64,000 nucleotides of DNA from JAAFHZ01 sp964247085 (GTDB taxonomy: Bacteria; Cyanobacteriota; Cyanobacteriia; Cyanobacteriales; Chamaesiphonaceae): positions 62,001 to 126,000 of the forward strand of contig CAXTSX010000004.1 of NCBI GenBank assembly GCA_964247085.1, written 5' to 3'. Each line of letters opens with the position of its first letter. Position 1 is the stretch's first letter. Positions 9,687 to 17,874 of the stretch are shown piece by piece. The notes under the pieces are model-generated. The model saw nothing but the letters and a program-made list of their open reading frames with translations, ran no database searches and was not told the origin of the DNA. Position numbers and translations under genes: made by a program.

Positions 9687-9800
9687 ATGGTAGCTTCTTT
9701 TCTTCCCCAAATTTTAGTGCCTTTAGTGGGTCTAGTGTTTCCTGCTTTAGCAATGGCTTTCCTCTTCTTGTACATCGAGCGCGAAGACTCAGCGGCATAA
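9687..9800 (+). CDS. psaI: Photosystem I reaction centre subunit VIII (PsaI)
   Basis: This 37-residue single-span membrane protein carries the PsaI signature FLPQILVPLVG followed by VFPALAMAFLFLYIE. PsaI sits at the periphery of photosystem I next to PsaL and supports trimer organisation. The ATG at 9687 has an AAGGAAA ribosome site about eight bases upstream. The family is normally 35-40 residues, so the protein is full length. psaL is not adjacent here. The gene converges on psbJ across a strong shared terminator. Confidence 0.85.
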   Translation: MVASFLPQILVPLVGLVFPALAMAFLFLYIEREDSAA

Positions 9801-9823
9801 GTCGTCATCAGTTGTTCAGCTAC

Positions 9824-9854
9824 AAAAAAACTGGGTATTTTGCCCAGTTTTTTT
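9824..9854. terminator. Bidirectional rho-independent terminator between psaI and psbJ
   Basis: Seven A, then CTGGG, a short loop, GCCCAG and seven T form a hairpin with a T-tract on both strands. It sits between the convergent psaI and psbEFLJ transcripts. Confidence 0.8.
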
Positions 9855-9884
9855 GTGTCAGACTTTTTGTAATGGTAATTCGAC

Positions 9885-10004
9885 CTACATCGAAGATCCC
9901 AAGCCAGCATAAGCGCCATAAAAGAACAGACTTACTACACCAATTACCCCAAAGCCAGCAACAGTGCCGACTAACCATAGCGGAATTCTTCCAGGTTCAG
10001 ACAT
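9885..10004 (-). CDS. psbJ: Photosystem II protein J
   Basis: This 39-residue protein reads MSEPGRIPLWLVGTVAG... and ends FYGAYAGLGSSM, matching PsbJ along its whole length. It has one membrane span and affects electron transfer around QA/QB and assembly of photosystem II. It is the last gene of the psbE-psbF-psbL-psbJ operon, the universal order in cyanobacteria and plastids, 47 bases after psbL. The strong terminator at 9824-9854 follows. Confidence 0.97.
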   Translation of the reverse strand: MSEPGRIPLWLVGTVAGFGVIGVVSLFFYGAYAGLGSSM

Positions 10005-10051
10005 GACTTATTTCTCCAAAACGGACTTTTTTATATGAATCAAACTGTCAA

Positions 10052-10171
10052 CTAGTTAAAGAAATAGCTAGTGAACAGGATGCCAAGCGTGAAAATCAAG
10101 AGCAAGCCCAAGAACAGCGAAGATCTGTTCAATTCAACGGGCTGGCTATTGGGATTAGGATTACGTTCCAT
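10052..10171 (-). CDS. psbL: Photosystem II protein L
   Basis: The 39 residues run from MERNPNPNSQPVELNR to a single hydrophobic span ending SYFFN, the invariant PsbL pattern. PsbL lies at the photosystem II dimer interface near QA and is needed for stable dimers and normal forward electron flow. It is the third gene of psbEFLJ, 25 bases after psbF. Confidence 0.97.
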   Translation of the reverse strand: MERNPNPNSQPVELNRSSLFLGLLLIFTLGILFTSYFFN

Positions 10172-10196
10172 TTGCTATACCTACTCTTTAAATAAC

Positions 10197-10328
10197 CTAT
10201 CTTTGAATAAACTGCATGGCGGCAATTGCGCCAATAAAAAATACAGTGGGTACACCCAAAGAATGGATCGCCAACCATCGGACTGTAAAAATCGGGTAAG
10301 AAATAGGTTCGTTGCTACCGCTATCCAT
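10197..10328 (-). CDS. psbF: Cytochrome b559 subunit beta
   Basis: The 43-residue protein carries YPIFTVRWLAIHSLGVPT, in which the histidine is the axial ligand to the haem shared with PsbE. Cytochrome b559 is an essential core component of photosystem II with a protective redox role. Full length; the gap to psbE is 20 bases, consistent with translational coupling within the operon. Confidence 0.97.
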   Translation of the reverse strand: MDSGSNEPISYPIFTVRWLAIHSLGVPTVFFIGAIAAMQFIQR

Positions 10329-10348
10329 AAGTTCTCCTCTACTAAAAA

Positions 10349-10600
10349 TTACTTAATAAATTTGTCAATCTGACTCTTCGACTCAAAGCGATCGGAGACG
10401 ATCGGTAATTCCTGCTGACGATTTTGGTTAAAGTATTCGTTAGGACGAGGTGTACCAAAGGCATCGTAAGCCAAGCCAGTGGCTACAAACAACCAACCTG
10501 CTACAAATAGAGCCGGAATGGTTAGGCTATGGATTACCCAATAGCGAATACTAGTAACAATGTCAGAAAATGGCCGTTCGCCAGTACTTCCTCCAGACAT
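10349..10600 (-). CDS. psbE: Cytochrome b559 subunit alpha
   Basis: This 83-residue protein begins MSGGSTGERPFSDIVTSIRY and carries WVIHSLTIPALFVAGWLF, where the histidine ligates the b559 haem. A lumenal tail follows with DAFGTPRPNEYF. It is the first gene of psbEFLJ. An AGGAG ribosome site lies nine bases upstream. In many cyanobacteria rubredoxin and ycf48 genes precede psbE. Here the upstream neighbour is instead a cation/proton antiporter on the same strand, separated by a region with an 11-bp inverted repeat. Confidence 0.98.
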   Translation of the reverse strand: MSGGSTGERPFSDIVTSIRYWVIHSLTIPALFVAGWLFVATGLAYDAFGTPRPNEYFNQNRQQELPIVSDRFESKSQIDKFIK

Positions 10601-10659
10601 AGAATTTTCTCCTATATATATTATTAAAATCTGCTAACGATTAATTTTACATGATCTAT

Positions 10660-10701
10660 CGGGTAGTGGGTAAACTCTTGGTCAGATTATCCCACTACCC
10701 G
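10660..10701. repeat. 11-bp inverted repeat spanning the antiporter stop codon
   Basis: CGGGTAGTGGG at 10660-10670 is exactly complementary to CCCACTACCCG at 10691-10701. The two arms are separated by 20 bases and the second overlaps the antiporter stop codon at 10695. No T-run follows on the minus strand, so it is not a typical terminator. It could slow or process a transcript running on into psbE, but this is inference. Confidence 0.5.
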
Positions 10702-12986
10702 ACATCCAGATCAGCCGCTACTGTAAACTCGGGGTGTTCGATGGCAAGTTGCTGCTGGAGTTTTTTCAGAGGATAGCGCCCGCCGCATATTAACAATCGA
10801 TCGCCAGCCATGAGCGCAGTGGTCTGTTGATCGGGGTTGTTGATCAACTGTTGAGCGCGGCGTAAAGCACGAATCTGCACTCCATACTGGCGCTGGGTAT
10901 CTAAGGCACTGAGAGTCAGTCCGACGGCCTGACTGGCCGGGGCAATTACCACCCATTGACAGGGTGCGTTGCTGCTAGGCAACGCAATTTTGCCGCGTAC
11001 CAGCTGTTTAAAAGCAATTTTTTCATCGGCGGAGCCAACCACCAAACAGCGATCGCCATCTAATAGCAGCGTATCTTCGCTGGGATAGGGCAGCTCTTCA
11101 CCGTTTTCCCGGCGGATACTCAAGATGGTGATACCGGTTAAAGATCGAATATTGGCTTCTTCGATCGACATCCCACTTAGGGGTGAAATCACCGGAATAT
11201 TAAACCACTTGGTACTCATCCCCACTGTGGCTGCTTCCACATCAATTTTATCGGTTACGATGCCGGATTTTGGCCGCAACTCTAAGTAGTGCGAATTCCG
11301 AATTTGCAAAATTTCCTGCTGCACCTTGGCCAAGGGTAAGCCCAACTTAGAGAGCAGATGGCTAGACATTTCTAAACTGGCTTCAAACTCCGGTTGCACA
11401 ACTTCCTTCCCTCCCAGTTGATACAGCAGCTCAATATCTTGAAACTGGTTGGCGCGCACCACAATATCTAGATCGGGGGCTATTTCCAAGGCGCGTTTGA
11501 GGCAGAGCCGGGTGCTCATCCCATCCGGCAGATTAATTACCATGGTTTTGGCTTGCCCTAAATTAGCTTTAGCCAAGACATGTAAGCTAGCTGCGTTCCC
11601 GTAGATATAGGCGACACCCAATTCCCGCAGTTTTTGGATGGAAGCCTCCGATTGTTCGATGACCACGACTGGAGCCGCCTGAGCTTGGATCAGATGCAGA
11701 ATGTTTTGACCAGTCCGTCCGTAGCCACAGATCACCACATGCTCAGTTAAGTTGGATTCTATCGATACTTCTTGTGGCTCGTCGGTATCTTCAAACCAAC
11801 TGTTCAGCTGGGGGAAACTTTCCAACCAGCTGAATAATTTAGGAGTGAGCTTCAGCACTAGGGGAGTAATGACCAAGGTGACAGCCGTGGTACCCAGTAG
11901 TAGCAGATATACCCGCCGAGAAACAAAGCCCAATGATTGCCCTTCACTAGCCAATACAAAAGAAAATTCCCCAATTTGAGCCAGACCCAATCCAACCGTA
12001 ATGGCAGTTTTGAGGGGGTAGCCAAACAACCTGACGATTGGCGTGATAATGATCCATTTGCCAACTAGTACCACTCCCACTAGCCCTAAAATCAGCTCCC
12101 AGTTTTGCCACAAGAATAGGGGGTCAATGAGCATGCCGATCGCGGCAAAAAACAGCGCCGCAAACACATCGCGCAGTGGCTCCACATAAGTGAGGGTCTG
12201 ATCAGCATACTCCACCTCCGAAATCATCAGACCCGCCACAAAGGCACCCATTTCGATCGATAGCCCCAGCTGAGCAGTAAGTAGGGCGATCGCCAAGCAA
12301 AGCGTTACTACTCCCAATAAAAACAGTTCCCGGCTTTCCGTTTGAGCCAACAAGCGCAAAAATCTGGGTACCACCCAGATGCCCGTAATAATCGCTGCTG
12401 CTGAAAATAGGGCAATTTTAATCCCGGCTTGGAGTAAAGCTTCGCCAATTTCGGAGGGCGGTTTATCCAGGGCTGGTAAAATTGCCAACATCAATCCTAG
12501 CGCCAAATCCTGCACCACCAAGATTCCTAGCATTACTTGCCCATGAGGCGTTTCGGTTTCGTTGGCCTCCATCAAGCACTTTAATACTACGGCAGTCGAA
12601 GAAAGCGACAAGATCGAGCCCAGGAACACGCCCTGCTGTGGGGTCGTCACCCATCCGATAGCTACCGAAATAAAAGTAGTAGCTCCGATCGTCAACAAAA
12701 TTTGGAGACCACCGCCCCCCAGACTAATATTTTGGACTTTCTTCAGTTCGGCAAAGGAGAATTCTACCCCCAAAGCAAACAACAAAAATGCCGCCCCAAA
12801 CTGCGCTAGAGTTTCCACCTGGATCAGTTCTTTAATGAGCCCCAGTCCCGTCGGGCCAACGATTACACCGCCTAGGATATAGCCTAGGAGGGCGGGCTGA
12901 CGGCACAGCCCAGCAATAATGCCACCAGTAGCAGCGGCGGCCAATACTGTTACTAAATCAATGATTAACCGAAAATCTTCTTGCAC
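10695..12986 (-). CDS. CPA2 family cation/proton antiporter with TrkA-N and TrkA-C domains
   Basis: This 763-residue protein has about 12 hydrophobic segments in the first ~385 residues (Na+/H+ exchanger fold, with GYILGGVIVGP and SLSSTAVVLK). A Rossmann-type TrkA-N/RCK domain starts near residue 415 (VVICGYGRTGQN). One or two TrkA-C-like domains follow, with VGSADE and GDRLLICGG. The arrangement is that of KefB/KefC-like and cyanobacterial NhaS/Kha-type exchangers, which move K+ or Na+ against H+ under nucleotide control. The ion cannot be told from the sequence. The start is GTG at 12986. It lies upstream of psbEFLJ on the same strand. Confidence 0.9.
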   Translation of the reverse strand: MQEDFRLIIDLVTVLAAAATGGIIAGLCRQPALLGYILGGVIVGPTGLGLIKELIQVETLAQFGAAFLLFALGVEFSFAELKKVQNISLGGGGLQILLTIGATTFISVAIGWVTTPQQGVFLGSILSLSSTAVVLKCLMEANETETPHGQVMLGILVVQDLALGLMLAILPALDKPPSEIGEALLQAGIKIALFSAAAIITGIWVVPRFLRLLAQTESRELFLLGVVTLCLAIALLTAQLGLSIEMGAFVAGLMISEVEYADQTLTYVEPLRDVFAALFFAAIGMLIDPLFLWQNWELILGLVGVVLVGKWIIITPIVRLFGYPLKTAITVGLGLAQIGEFSFVLASEGQSLGFVSRRVYLLLLGTTAVTLVITPLVLKLTPKLFSWLESFPQLNSWFEDTDEPQEVSIESNLTEHVVICGYGRTGQNILHLIQAQAAPVVVIEQSEASIQKLRELGVAYIYGNAASLHVLAKANLGQAKTMVINLPDGMSTRLCLKRALEIAPDLDIVVRANQFQDIELLYQLGGKEVVQPEFEASLEMSSHLLSKLGLPLAKVQQEILQIRNSHYLELRPKSGIVTDKIDVEAATVGMSTKWFNIPVISPLSGMSIEEANIRSLTGITILSIRRENGEELPYPSEDTLLLDGDRCLVVGSADEKIAFKQLVRGKIALPSSNAPCQWVVIAPASQAVGLTLSALDTQRQYGVQIRALRRAQQLINNPDQQTTALMAGDRLLICGGRYPLKKLQQQLAIEHPEFTVAADLDVG

Positions 12987-13115
12987 GGGCAGCTATTATG
13001 AGAGACTTTATTAAAATTTGAAACTATTCATTCTTTAGCATACCGAGTTTTTTTAATATCTGTTTCTGTTGCAGCCAGATTACCCATTTTCAATTTTCTA
13101 CCCAGGAGACATGAC

Positions 13116-13991
13116 ATGTTCACTAATTTTTCGCGGCGTTGGCAGGCTATTAGCCTTTTTGGATGGAGTTTTGGGCTACTCAGCAGCCTCGCCCTACCCG
13201 CCTTAGCTGGACAGACGGAAGTTATGACTCCCAAGACCCGACTTGGTGATACAGCCGCGCTGAATATTAAAGTTGATAATCCTCAAAATCCGCCGGTGGT
13301 GAAATTGGGGAAGAAAACTTATCCGGTCTTTTCCTTGGGTGAGAATATCTACCGGGTCTTGATTCCTTCTACTCCCCTCGAAAAACCGGGGGTGCGAAAT
13401 GTCCAGGTGACGGCTGATGGTAAGACTCAAGCGGTGACCATTACCTTTGTCGATCGCAAGTTCCGTATTCAACGTATTGATCTACCACCCGGGAAATCGG
13501 GAGTTGAAGCCACGGCCTATGAGCTGAAGAAAGTTGGGGCTTTCAAAGCTTTAGTGACTCCCACTAAATACTGGAGTGGCAAATTTGCCAACCCCAGCAA
13601 AGCCGAGACCAGCACTCCCTTTGGCGTTAAACGCTACTACAATGGCAAGTTTGCTGACGATTACTACCATCGCGGCCTAGACTATGCGGGAGCTAAGGGT
13701 TCTCCCGTCACCGCACCAGCGGCTGGTCGGGTGGCAATGGTGGGCTATGTCAAGGATGGTTTTCGGATACATGGCAATGCGATCGGCATCGACCATGGCC
13801 AAGGGGTGGTGAGTATTTTCATGCACTTGAGCAAGATCAATGTCAAGGAAGGCGATATGGTCAAAACTGGTGATCTGATCGGCGCGATCGGGACGACGGG
13901 CGCTTCCACTGGACCACATTTGCACTGGGGACTGTATGTTAATGCTGTTGGTGTTGAGCCGGTACAGTGGCTATCACAATCATTTGACTAG
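13116..13991 (+). CDS. M23 family metallopeptidase (LytM domain), exported
   Basis: A signal-peptide-like N-terminus (Arg-Arg, then a hydrophobic stretch ending ALPALAG near residue 32) leads into an ~110-residue beta-rich region and a C-terminal LytM domain. Zinc ligands are visible as H185 and D189 in HRGLD and as H268/H270 in the HLHWG motif, so the active site looks intact. M23 enzymes cut peptidoglycan cross-links or act as regulators of amidases in the periplasm. The start has an AGGAG ribosome site (CCAGGAGACATGAC just upstream). The antiporter diverges from it. Confidence 0.9.
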   Translation: MFTNFSRRWQAISLFGWSFGLLSSLALPALAGQTEVMTPKTRLGDTAALNIKVDNPQNPPVVKLGKKTYPVFSLGENIYRVLIPSTPLEKPGVRNVQVTADGKTQAVTITFVDRKFRIQRIDLPPGKSGVEATAYELKKVGAFKALVTPTKYWSGKFANPSKAETSTPFGVKRYYNGKFADDYYHRGLDYAGAKGSPVTAPAAGRVAMVGYVKDGFRIHGNAIGIDHGQGVVSIFMHLSKINVKEGDMVKTGDLIGAIGTTGASTGPHLHWGLYVNAVGVEPVQWLSQSFD

Positions 13992-14111
13992 TTCTACAGC
14001 TGGTAATTGTAGATTTGGCGATTAAACTGGGTACAATGATCTATGTCCTAAACAGATCGCCAGATCCGCCTAAATAGCTAGGGACAAAGAATATCACCCT
14101 ATCTGTCTCCC

Positions 14112-14684
14112 ATGCTAAATATTAAGGAAATTGTAGACCAAGCTCTCCAAGACGGTTATTTGACTCCGGCGATGGAAGCAGAAGTCGGGCGCATTTGTGA
14201 TAGCGCAGCGGAGTTATCTGTAGAAGAATATATGGCCCTCGATCACTTGATGGGGGCTTTGTTGGCTGGGGAAGTAGTGACCGTGCCTCGCAAGCAGTTT
14301 ATTAACGTGATGGAAGAGCTAGTTTTAACCGTCGCGATCGGTCAAGTAGCTGAAATTGAAATGAATCAGACGGAATTGAGTTTGGATGTGGGCGATATTG
14401 CTGCCTATGCTCTGAACCGCTTGCCACCGCTCTATGCCACCACCGAAGAAGGTGCTAATTATCAACGCCAACGGGCTAAAAGTGAAATGCTGGATGTGAT
14501 TCAGCAGCAGGTTAAAGAAGGTATTGAACGGAATCTCGATCGACCAGATTTCTTCCCCGAGCGTCAAGCGATCGTGAAACCAACGCCTGGTAACGAGATG
14601 GCCAATCAGGTTGGTTCTTTACTCCAAGCCTATTCCGCGAGTAATGAAACTGGTCAAACTAATGGCAAGGAAGATCATAACTAG
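14112..14684 (+). CDS. ComFB domain protein (CdgR-type, probable cyclic-dinucleotide receptor)
   Basis: This 190-residue protein has a central ComFB domain: NVMEELVL near 60 and DIAAYALNRLPPLYATT near 95-112. These are the hallmark motifs of the family first named for late-competence protein ComFB. Cyanobacterial members (CdgR) have been reported to bind c-di-GMP and influence cell size, so a second-messenger receptor role is likely here. An N-terminal helical segment of ~55 residues and a polar C-terminal tail flank the domain. It is followed by a strong terminator and has no obvious operon partner. Confidence 0.8.
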   Translation: MLNIKEIVDQALQDGYLTPAMEAEVGRICDSAAELSVEEYMALDHLMGALLAGEVVTVPRKQFINVMEELVLTVAIGQVAEIEMNQTELSLDVGDIAAYALNRLPPLYATTEEGANYQRQRAKSEMLDVIQQQVKEGIERNLDRPDFFPERQAIVKPTPGNEMANQVGSLLQAYSASNETGQTNGKEDHN

Positions 14685-14705
14685 AAGAATAATATGAAAT
14701 GATCT

Positions 14706-14741
14706 AAAAAACCCAGCAACCAATTGGTTGCTGGGTTTTTT
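14706..14741. terminator. Perfect palindromic bidirectional terminator
   Basis: A perfect 36-base palindrome (six A, CCCAGCAACCAATTGGTTGCTGGG, written here in the two halves CCCAGCAACCAA and TTGGTTGCTGGG, then six T). It serves the ComFB gene on the plus strand and the convergent small membrane protein gene on the minus strand. Confidence 0.85.
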
Positions 14742-14748
14742 AGTGAGC

Positions 14749-15027
14749 TTACCAATTATCTCGATTGTTGTAATCATTAAATTCTGGGGCAGGGGGCAAA
14801 TATAACCGATCGGAATCGGTGGTGATTCGGGCTTCGGCTTGTTGCATCATCCACCATCGATAAGCGATCGCACTGCCCGAAGCCAGCAACCCCAACAACA
14901 TTAAGCTGCCAATTTCGTTCACTCCGCCCAGGATGGCATTAACAGCACCCATCGTGATGATTACGCCAGTAATTGGCTCTTTGCGATAAAAAGACTTCAC
15001 GAAGCGAGGGGAGGTAATGTTCATACT
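14749..15027 (-). CDS. Small membrane protein of unknown function
   Basis: About 92 residues from the ATG at 15027 (MNITSPRFVKS). An in-frame TTG start at 15051 would add eight residues, and I prefer the ATG. Two hydrophobic segments are seen (PITGVIITMGAVNAILGG and a span around LMLLGLLASGSAIAYRWW), followed by a polar tail rich in Pro and Asn. This suggests a two-span membrane protein. I do not recognise a named family. It lies downstream of the Hli gene on the same strand with a gap of 45 bases, so a joint transcript is possible. Confidence 0.65.
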   Translation of the reverse strand, partial: SMNITSPRFVKSFYRKEPITGVIITMGAVNAILGGVNEIGSLMLLGLLASGSAIAYRWWMMQQAEARITTDSDRLYLPPAPEFNDYNNRDNW

Positions 15028-15072
15028 AAGCTTACCCAAAATACTCACCAAAAGTCAGGGTGTATTATCCGC

Positions 15073-15243
15073 CTAGCGCAGACCCAAGAATGTCAGCAGA
15101 CCAGAACCAGTAAAAAACTCGAGTACCAGCAGGGAGGCAAAACCAACCATGGCTGCCCGACCATTGAGTAATTCAGCGAAGCGGTTAAAGCCAGCCTTGG
15201 GTTGACTAACTTTGGGAAAAGTGGTGGGCTGTGGGATGTTCAT
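15073..15243 (-). CDS. High-light-inducible protein (Hli/Scp, one-helix chlorophyll-binding)
   Basis: This 56-residue protein has the Hli/LHC chlorophyll-binding signature FAELLNGRAAMVGF (ExxNGRxAMxGF) in a single hydrophobic helix, followed by VLEFFTGSGLLTFLGL. Hli proteins bind chlorophyll and carotenoid, quench excess energy and help assemble photosystem II. The ATG is at 15243 and the stop at 15073. The gene precedes the small membrane protein at 14749 on the same strand. Confidence 0.9.
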   Translation of the reverse strand: MNIPQPTTFPKVSQPKAGFNRFAELLNGRAAMVGFASLLVLEFFTGSGLLTFLGLR

Positions 15244-15278
15244 AAAAATCAGGATGTTTACATTCTGTTACTATTCTA

Positions 15279-16343
15279 TCATTCCTCATTCTGCCACAGA
15301 GCATCTTGGTTGCTGACCGACAGCATGCGCTTGGGACGCAAAACTAATACGACCTGTCCCAAAATTGTTTCAGTGGGAGCAGAGCTAAACCAATCTACGA
15401 CGACTTGTCCACCCTGATCGATCACAAAATATTTGTTCTCATCCCAATCAGTCACCGCTCGATCGATCAGCAATAGTATTTCTTCTTCGGTTTCGGCATC
15501 TGGAATTAGTTCTTTGTTGACGGTAAAAACCACCACTGGACTCACCGCTGTCGAAACCGTTTGCCAACCCGGCAAACCCACCCAAGGAGCAGCATTGGGA
15601 TGAATCATTCCAAAGGCATTGAGAGCTTGCACCGTGGGCATATCAATCAATACTTGGCTATCTAGCGGCAACTTACCAGCTACCGGTACAAAACGCGGTA
15701 GATCTTCATCACTCTCTAACCGATGCAAGGGCAAAATTGGTTTAGCTCTGGTGGGGGTGCTAATTGTACCCAACAACTTTTCGACCTCTTGACGAGCCGA
15801 TACCGTGTGCGCAAACAACAAACCTCTAGCTACTAGCCGAGTTTTGTCCATGAGATCGTGTTGCTGCTTGGCATAACGCCAATATTGATAGGCTACCGCA
15901 TCGCCCGGATGGTCGGTGAAACCGGGGGGTAATTGCCGCAAATCAGCAAATTCTTTGACAGCTTTGGCTACTTCCTTCGAACCATCGGCGTTCATATTCC
16001 GCTCACACAAAAAGTCGGCCACCGCTGCCCGGTCTTTCTTGCTAAGGATCCGCAGCTCATAAAGGCTATCACTACCCACCCGCATGAAGTGATTTTCTGT
16101 CTCTGGCTTAACGCCCACTTCCGTGATACTGCTAAAAACCTGCGACGCTACAATAACTTGATTTTGATGAATCGGTTCAAAACCGCTGGCTTCAAAAATC
16201 TGTTGGGTATCGTAACCATTTTTTTGCAAAAGTTGACAGGACTGACCCCACTCTACCCAGCTGCCTTCTTTGCGGCGCAGACGCAGAAAAATCGCTTCAG
16301 AATCGAAATCGATAGGAGGAGCGGGACTGTCATTGGTGGTCAT
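15279..16343 (-). CDS. raf1: Rubisco accumulation factor 1 (Raf1)
   Basis: The 354-residue sequence matches the Raf1 architecture. The alpha domain at residues 20-70 has LRRKEGSWVEWGQSCQ and IFEASGFEP. A long linker with helices follows, and the C-terminal beta domain (about 205-340) mediates dimerisation. Raf1 binds RbcL dimers and brings them together into the L8 core during Rubisco assembly. No rbc genes are in the window, which is usual. It has an ATG start and lies upstream of the hli gene, downstream of mraY, all on the minus strand. Confidence 0.9.
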   Translation of the reverse strand: MTTNDSPAPPIDFDSEAIFLRLRRKEGSWVEWGQSCQLLQKNGYDTQQIFEASGFEPIHQNQVIVASQVFSSITEVGVKPETENHFMRVGSDSLYELRILSKKDRAAVADFLCERNMNADGSKEVAKAVKEFADLRQLPPGFTDHPGDAVAYQYWRYAKQQHDLMDKTRLVARGLLFAHTVSARQEVEKLLGTISTPTRAKPILPLHRLESDEDLPRFVPVAGKLPLDSQVLIDMPTVQALNAFGMIHPNAAPWVGLPGWQTVSTAVSPVVVFTVNKELIPDAETEEEILLLIDRAVTDWDENKYFVIDQGGQVVVDWFSSAPTETILGQVVLVLRPKRMLSVSNQDALWQNEE

Positions 16344-16385
16344 AAATTCAACTTAATTAGGGAGAGTACATATTGATAAATTGAC

Positions 16386-17489
16386 TTAACTAACGCGCGT
16401 TAACCAGCAGGTGAGCGCCAGCAATGCAGCCACCACATAAAAAACTCCCACTACTTGCGTTTCGGCCCAGCCGCTGAGTTCCAGATGGTGATGAAAAGGT
16501 GCCATTTTAAACAGGCGCTTACCTTTGCCATCAGGCCCTTTGGTAGCTTTGTAATAACCAACCTGGGAAATCACCGATAGGGATTCCACAAAAAAGATGC
16601 CGCTCAGGATAAACAGCGCCCACAGGTTGCCACTCAAAATTCCCACTGCACCCAAAGCACCACCCAGAGCCAGAGAACCAGTGTCGCCCATAAAAACCCG
16701 AGCTTTGTTGCGATTGTGTACCAAAAAACCTAAATAGCTACCACTGAGGCAAGTACAAAAGAGCGATAGAGCTGGATGAGTAACCCCGGTGACCGCAGCC
16801 ATGCCCAAGAGGGCGATCGATCCAGTCCCGCCGGCCAAACCATCAACCCCGTCAGTGAGGTTGGTAGCATTGCTTTCAGCCAACAGCGCAAATACGGCCA
16901 ATCCCCAAAACAGCATCCCCAAGGGCAGCATCAGGCCAAATGGTAACCGGATAGTGGTTATAGATTGGGTGATTGTATTACTGCGGGCAGCGGCCCACAC
17001 ACAAAAAACGATCGCCGCACCGACTTGCCAAGCGAGCTTGCCCTTGGGAGTAAGACCTTCGTTTTGACCATTGCGCAGACTTTTCCAATCATCGATTCCC
17101 CCGATCGCCAGATAACTAGCAGTCATGAAGGAGACGGCAATGACATCCGGGTGGAAGTTTGACCAAATAATGGCCGCAATTAGACCAACTGGCACCACAA
17201 ATACACCACCCATCGTGGGGGTGCCAGCTTTCTGGAGATGGGCTTGGGGACCATCTTCCCGAATGAACTGACCCATCTTTAATTCGCTTAGCCGGGGCAC
17301 TGCCCAGAAACCTAGAGCGGCTACTGCTAAAGCAGTGCCAATAAAAGGGATGAGTAAAGAGTTTACGGCTCCATGTTGAAACCACCAATCCAGGAAACCA
17401 ACAAAAGCAGCAGTAATAAAACCCAAACTATAGAGGAGCTGCGAGCCGGTGGGCTGGAATCCTCTGTTTTCTGATATATTTTCTGTCAT
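16386..17489 (-). CDS. mraY: Phospho-N-acetylmuramoyl-pentapeptide-transferase
   Basis: The enzyme transfers phospho-MurNAc-pentapeptide from UDP to undecaprenyl phosphate, making lipid I at the inner face of the plasma membrane. The 367 residues have about ten membrane spans and every family signature: GGIDDWKS with the first catalytic Asp pair, NLTDGVDGLAGG, MGDTGSLALGG and the metal/nucleotide loop FKMAPFHHHLE. It is full length compared with the family. No other mur genes are adjacent, as is usual in cyanobacteria. Confidence 0.97.
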   Translation of the reverse strand: MTENISENRGFQPTGSQLLYSLGFITAAFVGFLDWWFQHGAVNSLLIPFIGTALAVAALGFWAVPRLSELKMGQFIREDGPQAHLQKAGTPTMGGVFVVPVGLIAAIIWSNFHPDVIAVSFMTASYLAIGGIDDWKSLRNGQNEGLTPKGKLAWQVGAAIVFCVWAAARSNTITQSITTIRLPFGLMLPLGMLFWGLAVFALLAESNATNLTDGVDGLAGGTGSIALLGMAAVTGVTHPALSLFCTCLSGSYLGFLVHNRNKARVFMGDTGSLALGGALGAVGILSGNLWALFILSGIFFVESLSVISQVGYYKATKGPDGKGKRLFKMAPFHHHLELSGWAETQVVGVFYVVAALLALTCWLTRVS

Positions 17490-17522
17490 TGTGATATTTG
17501 AGAAAACTTCTAAGCTTAGAAA

Positions 17523-17771
17523 TTACTCTTCCTCGTTGTTCTCTTCTGCCGCATCTTCTTCAAAATTGTTATCATCACCCTCCATTAAGTCATCAGCAAA
17601 GTTGTCTGGTGGAAATTCTGGTTGAGTAATATCTTTTTCGTCGCGATCGATCAACCGACCACGGGCTTCTAACCAATCCAAGATCGAGGTGTCGCGGTGC
17701 ACCGAAATAACTGGGGCGGGCTGAAAACGAGGACGCTCGGTCAGCGCTGGATTAACGAAGGGTTCTGACAT
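17523..17771 (-). CDS. DUF3134-like small acidic protein
   Basis: This 82-residue protein has a conserved middle (SVHRDTSILDWLEARGRLIDRD) that matches a cyanobacteria-specific family, DUF3134, and an acidic C-terminal tail of Asp, Glu and Asn. No membrane span or catalytic motif is seen. The function is unknown. It sits 33 bases upstream of mraY on the same strand and may share its promoter. Confidence 0.7.
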   Translation of the reverse strand: MSEPFVNPALTERPRFQPAPVISVHRDTSILDWLEARGRLIDRDEKDITQPEFPPDNFADDLMEGDDNNFEEDAAEENNEEE

Positions 17772-17874
17772 TATATTAGATGTACATCTTTTCTAGAAGT
17801 AGCCAGCTACGAGTCTAACACTTTCTCTGGCCGCCTTACACTATCGTTTATCAGCCAGCATTGTAGGAAAAAAT

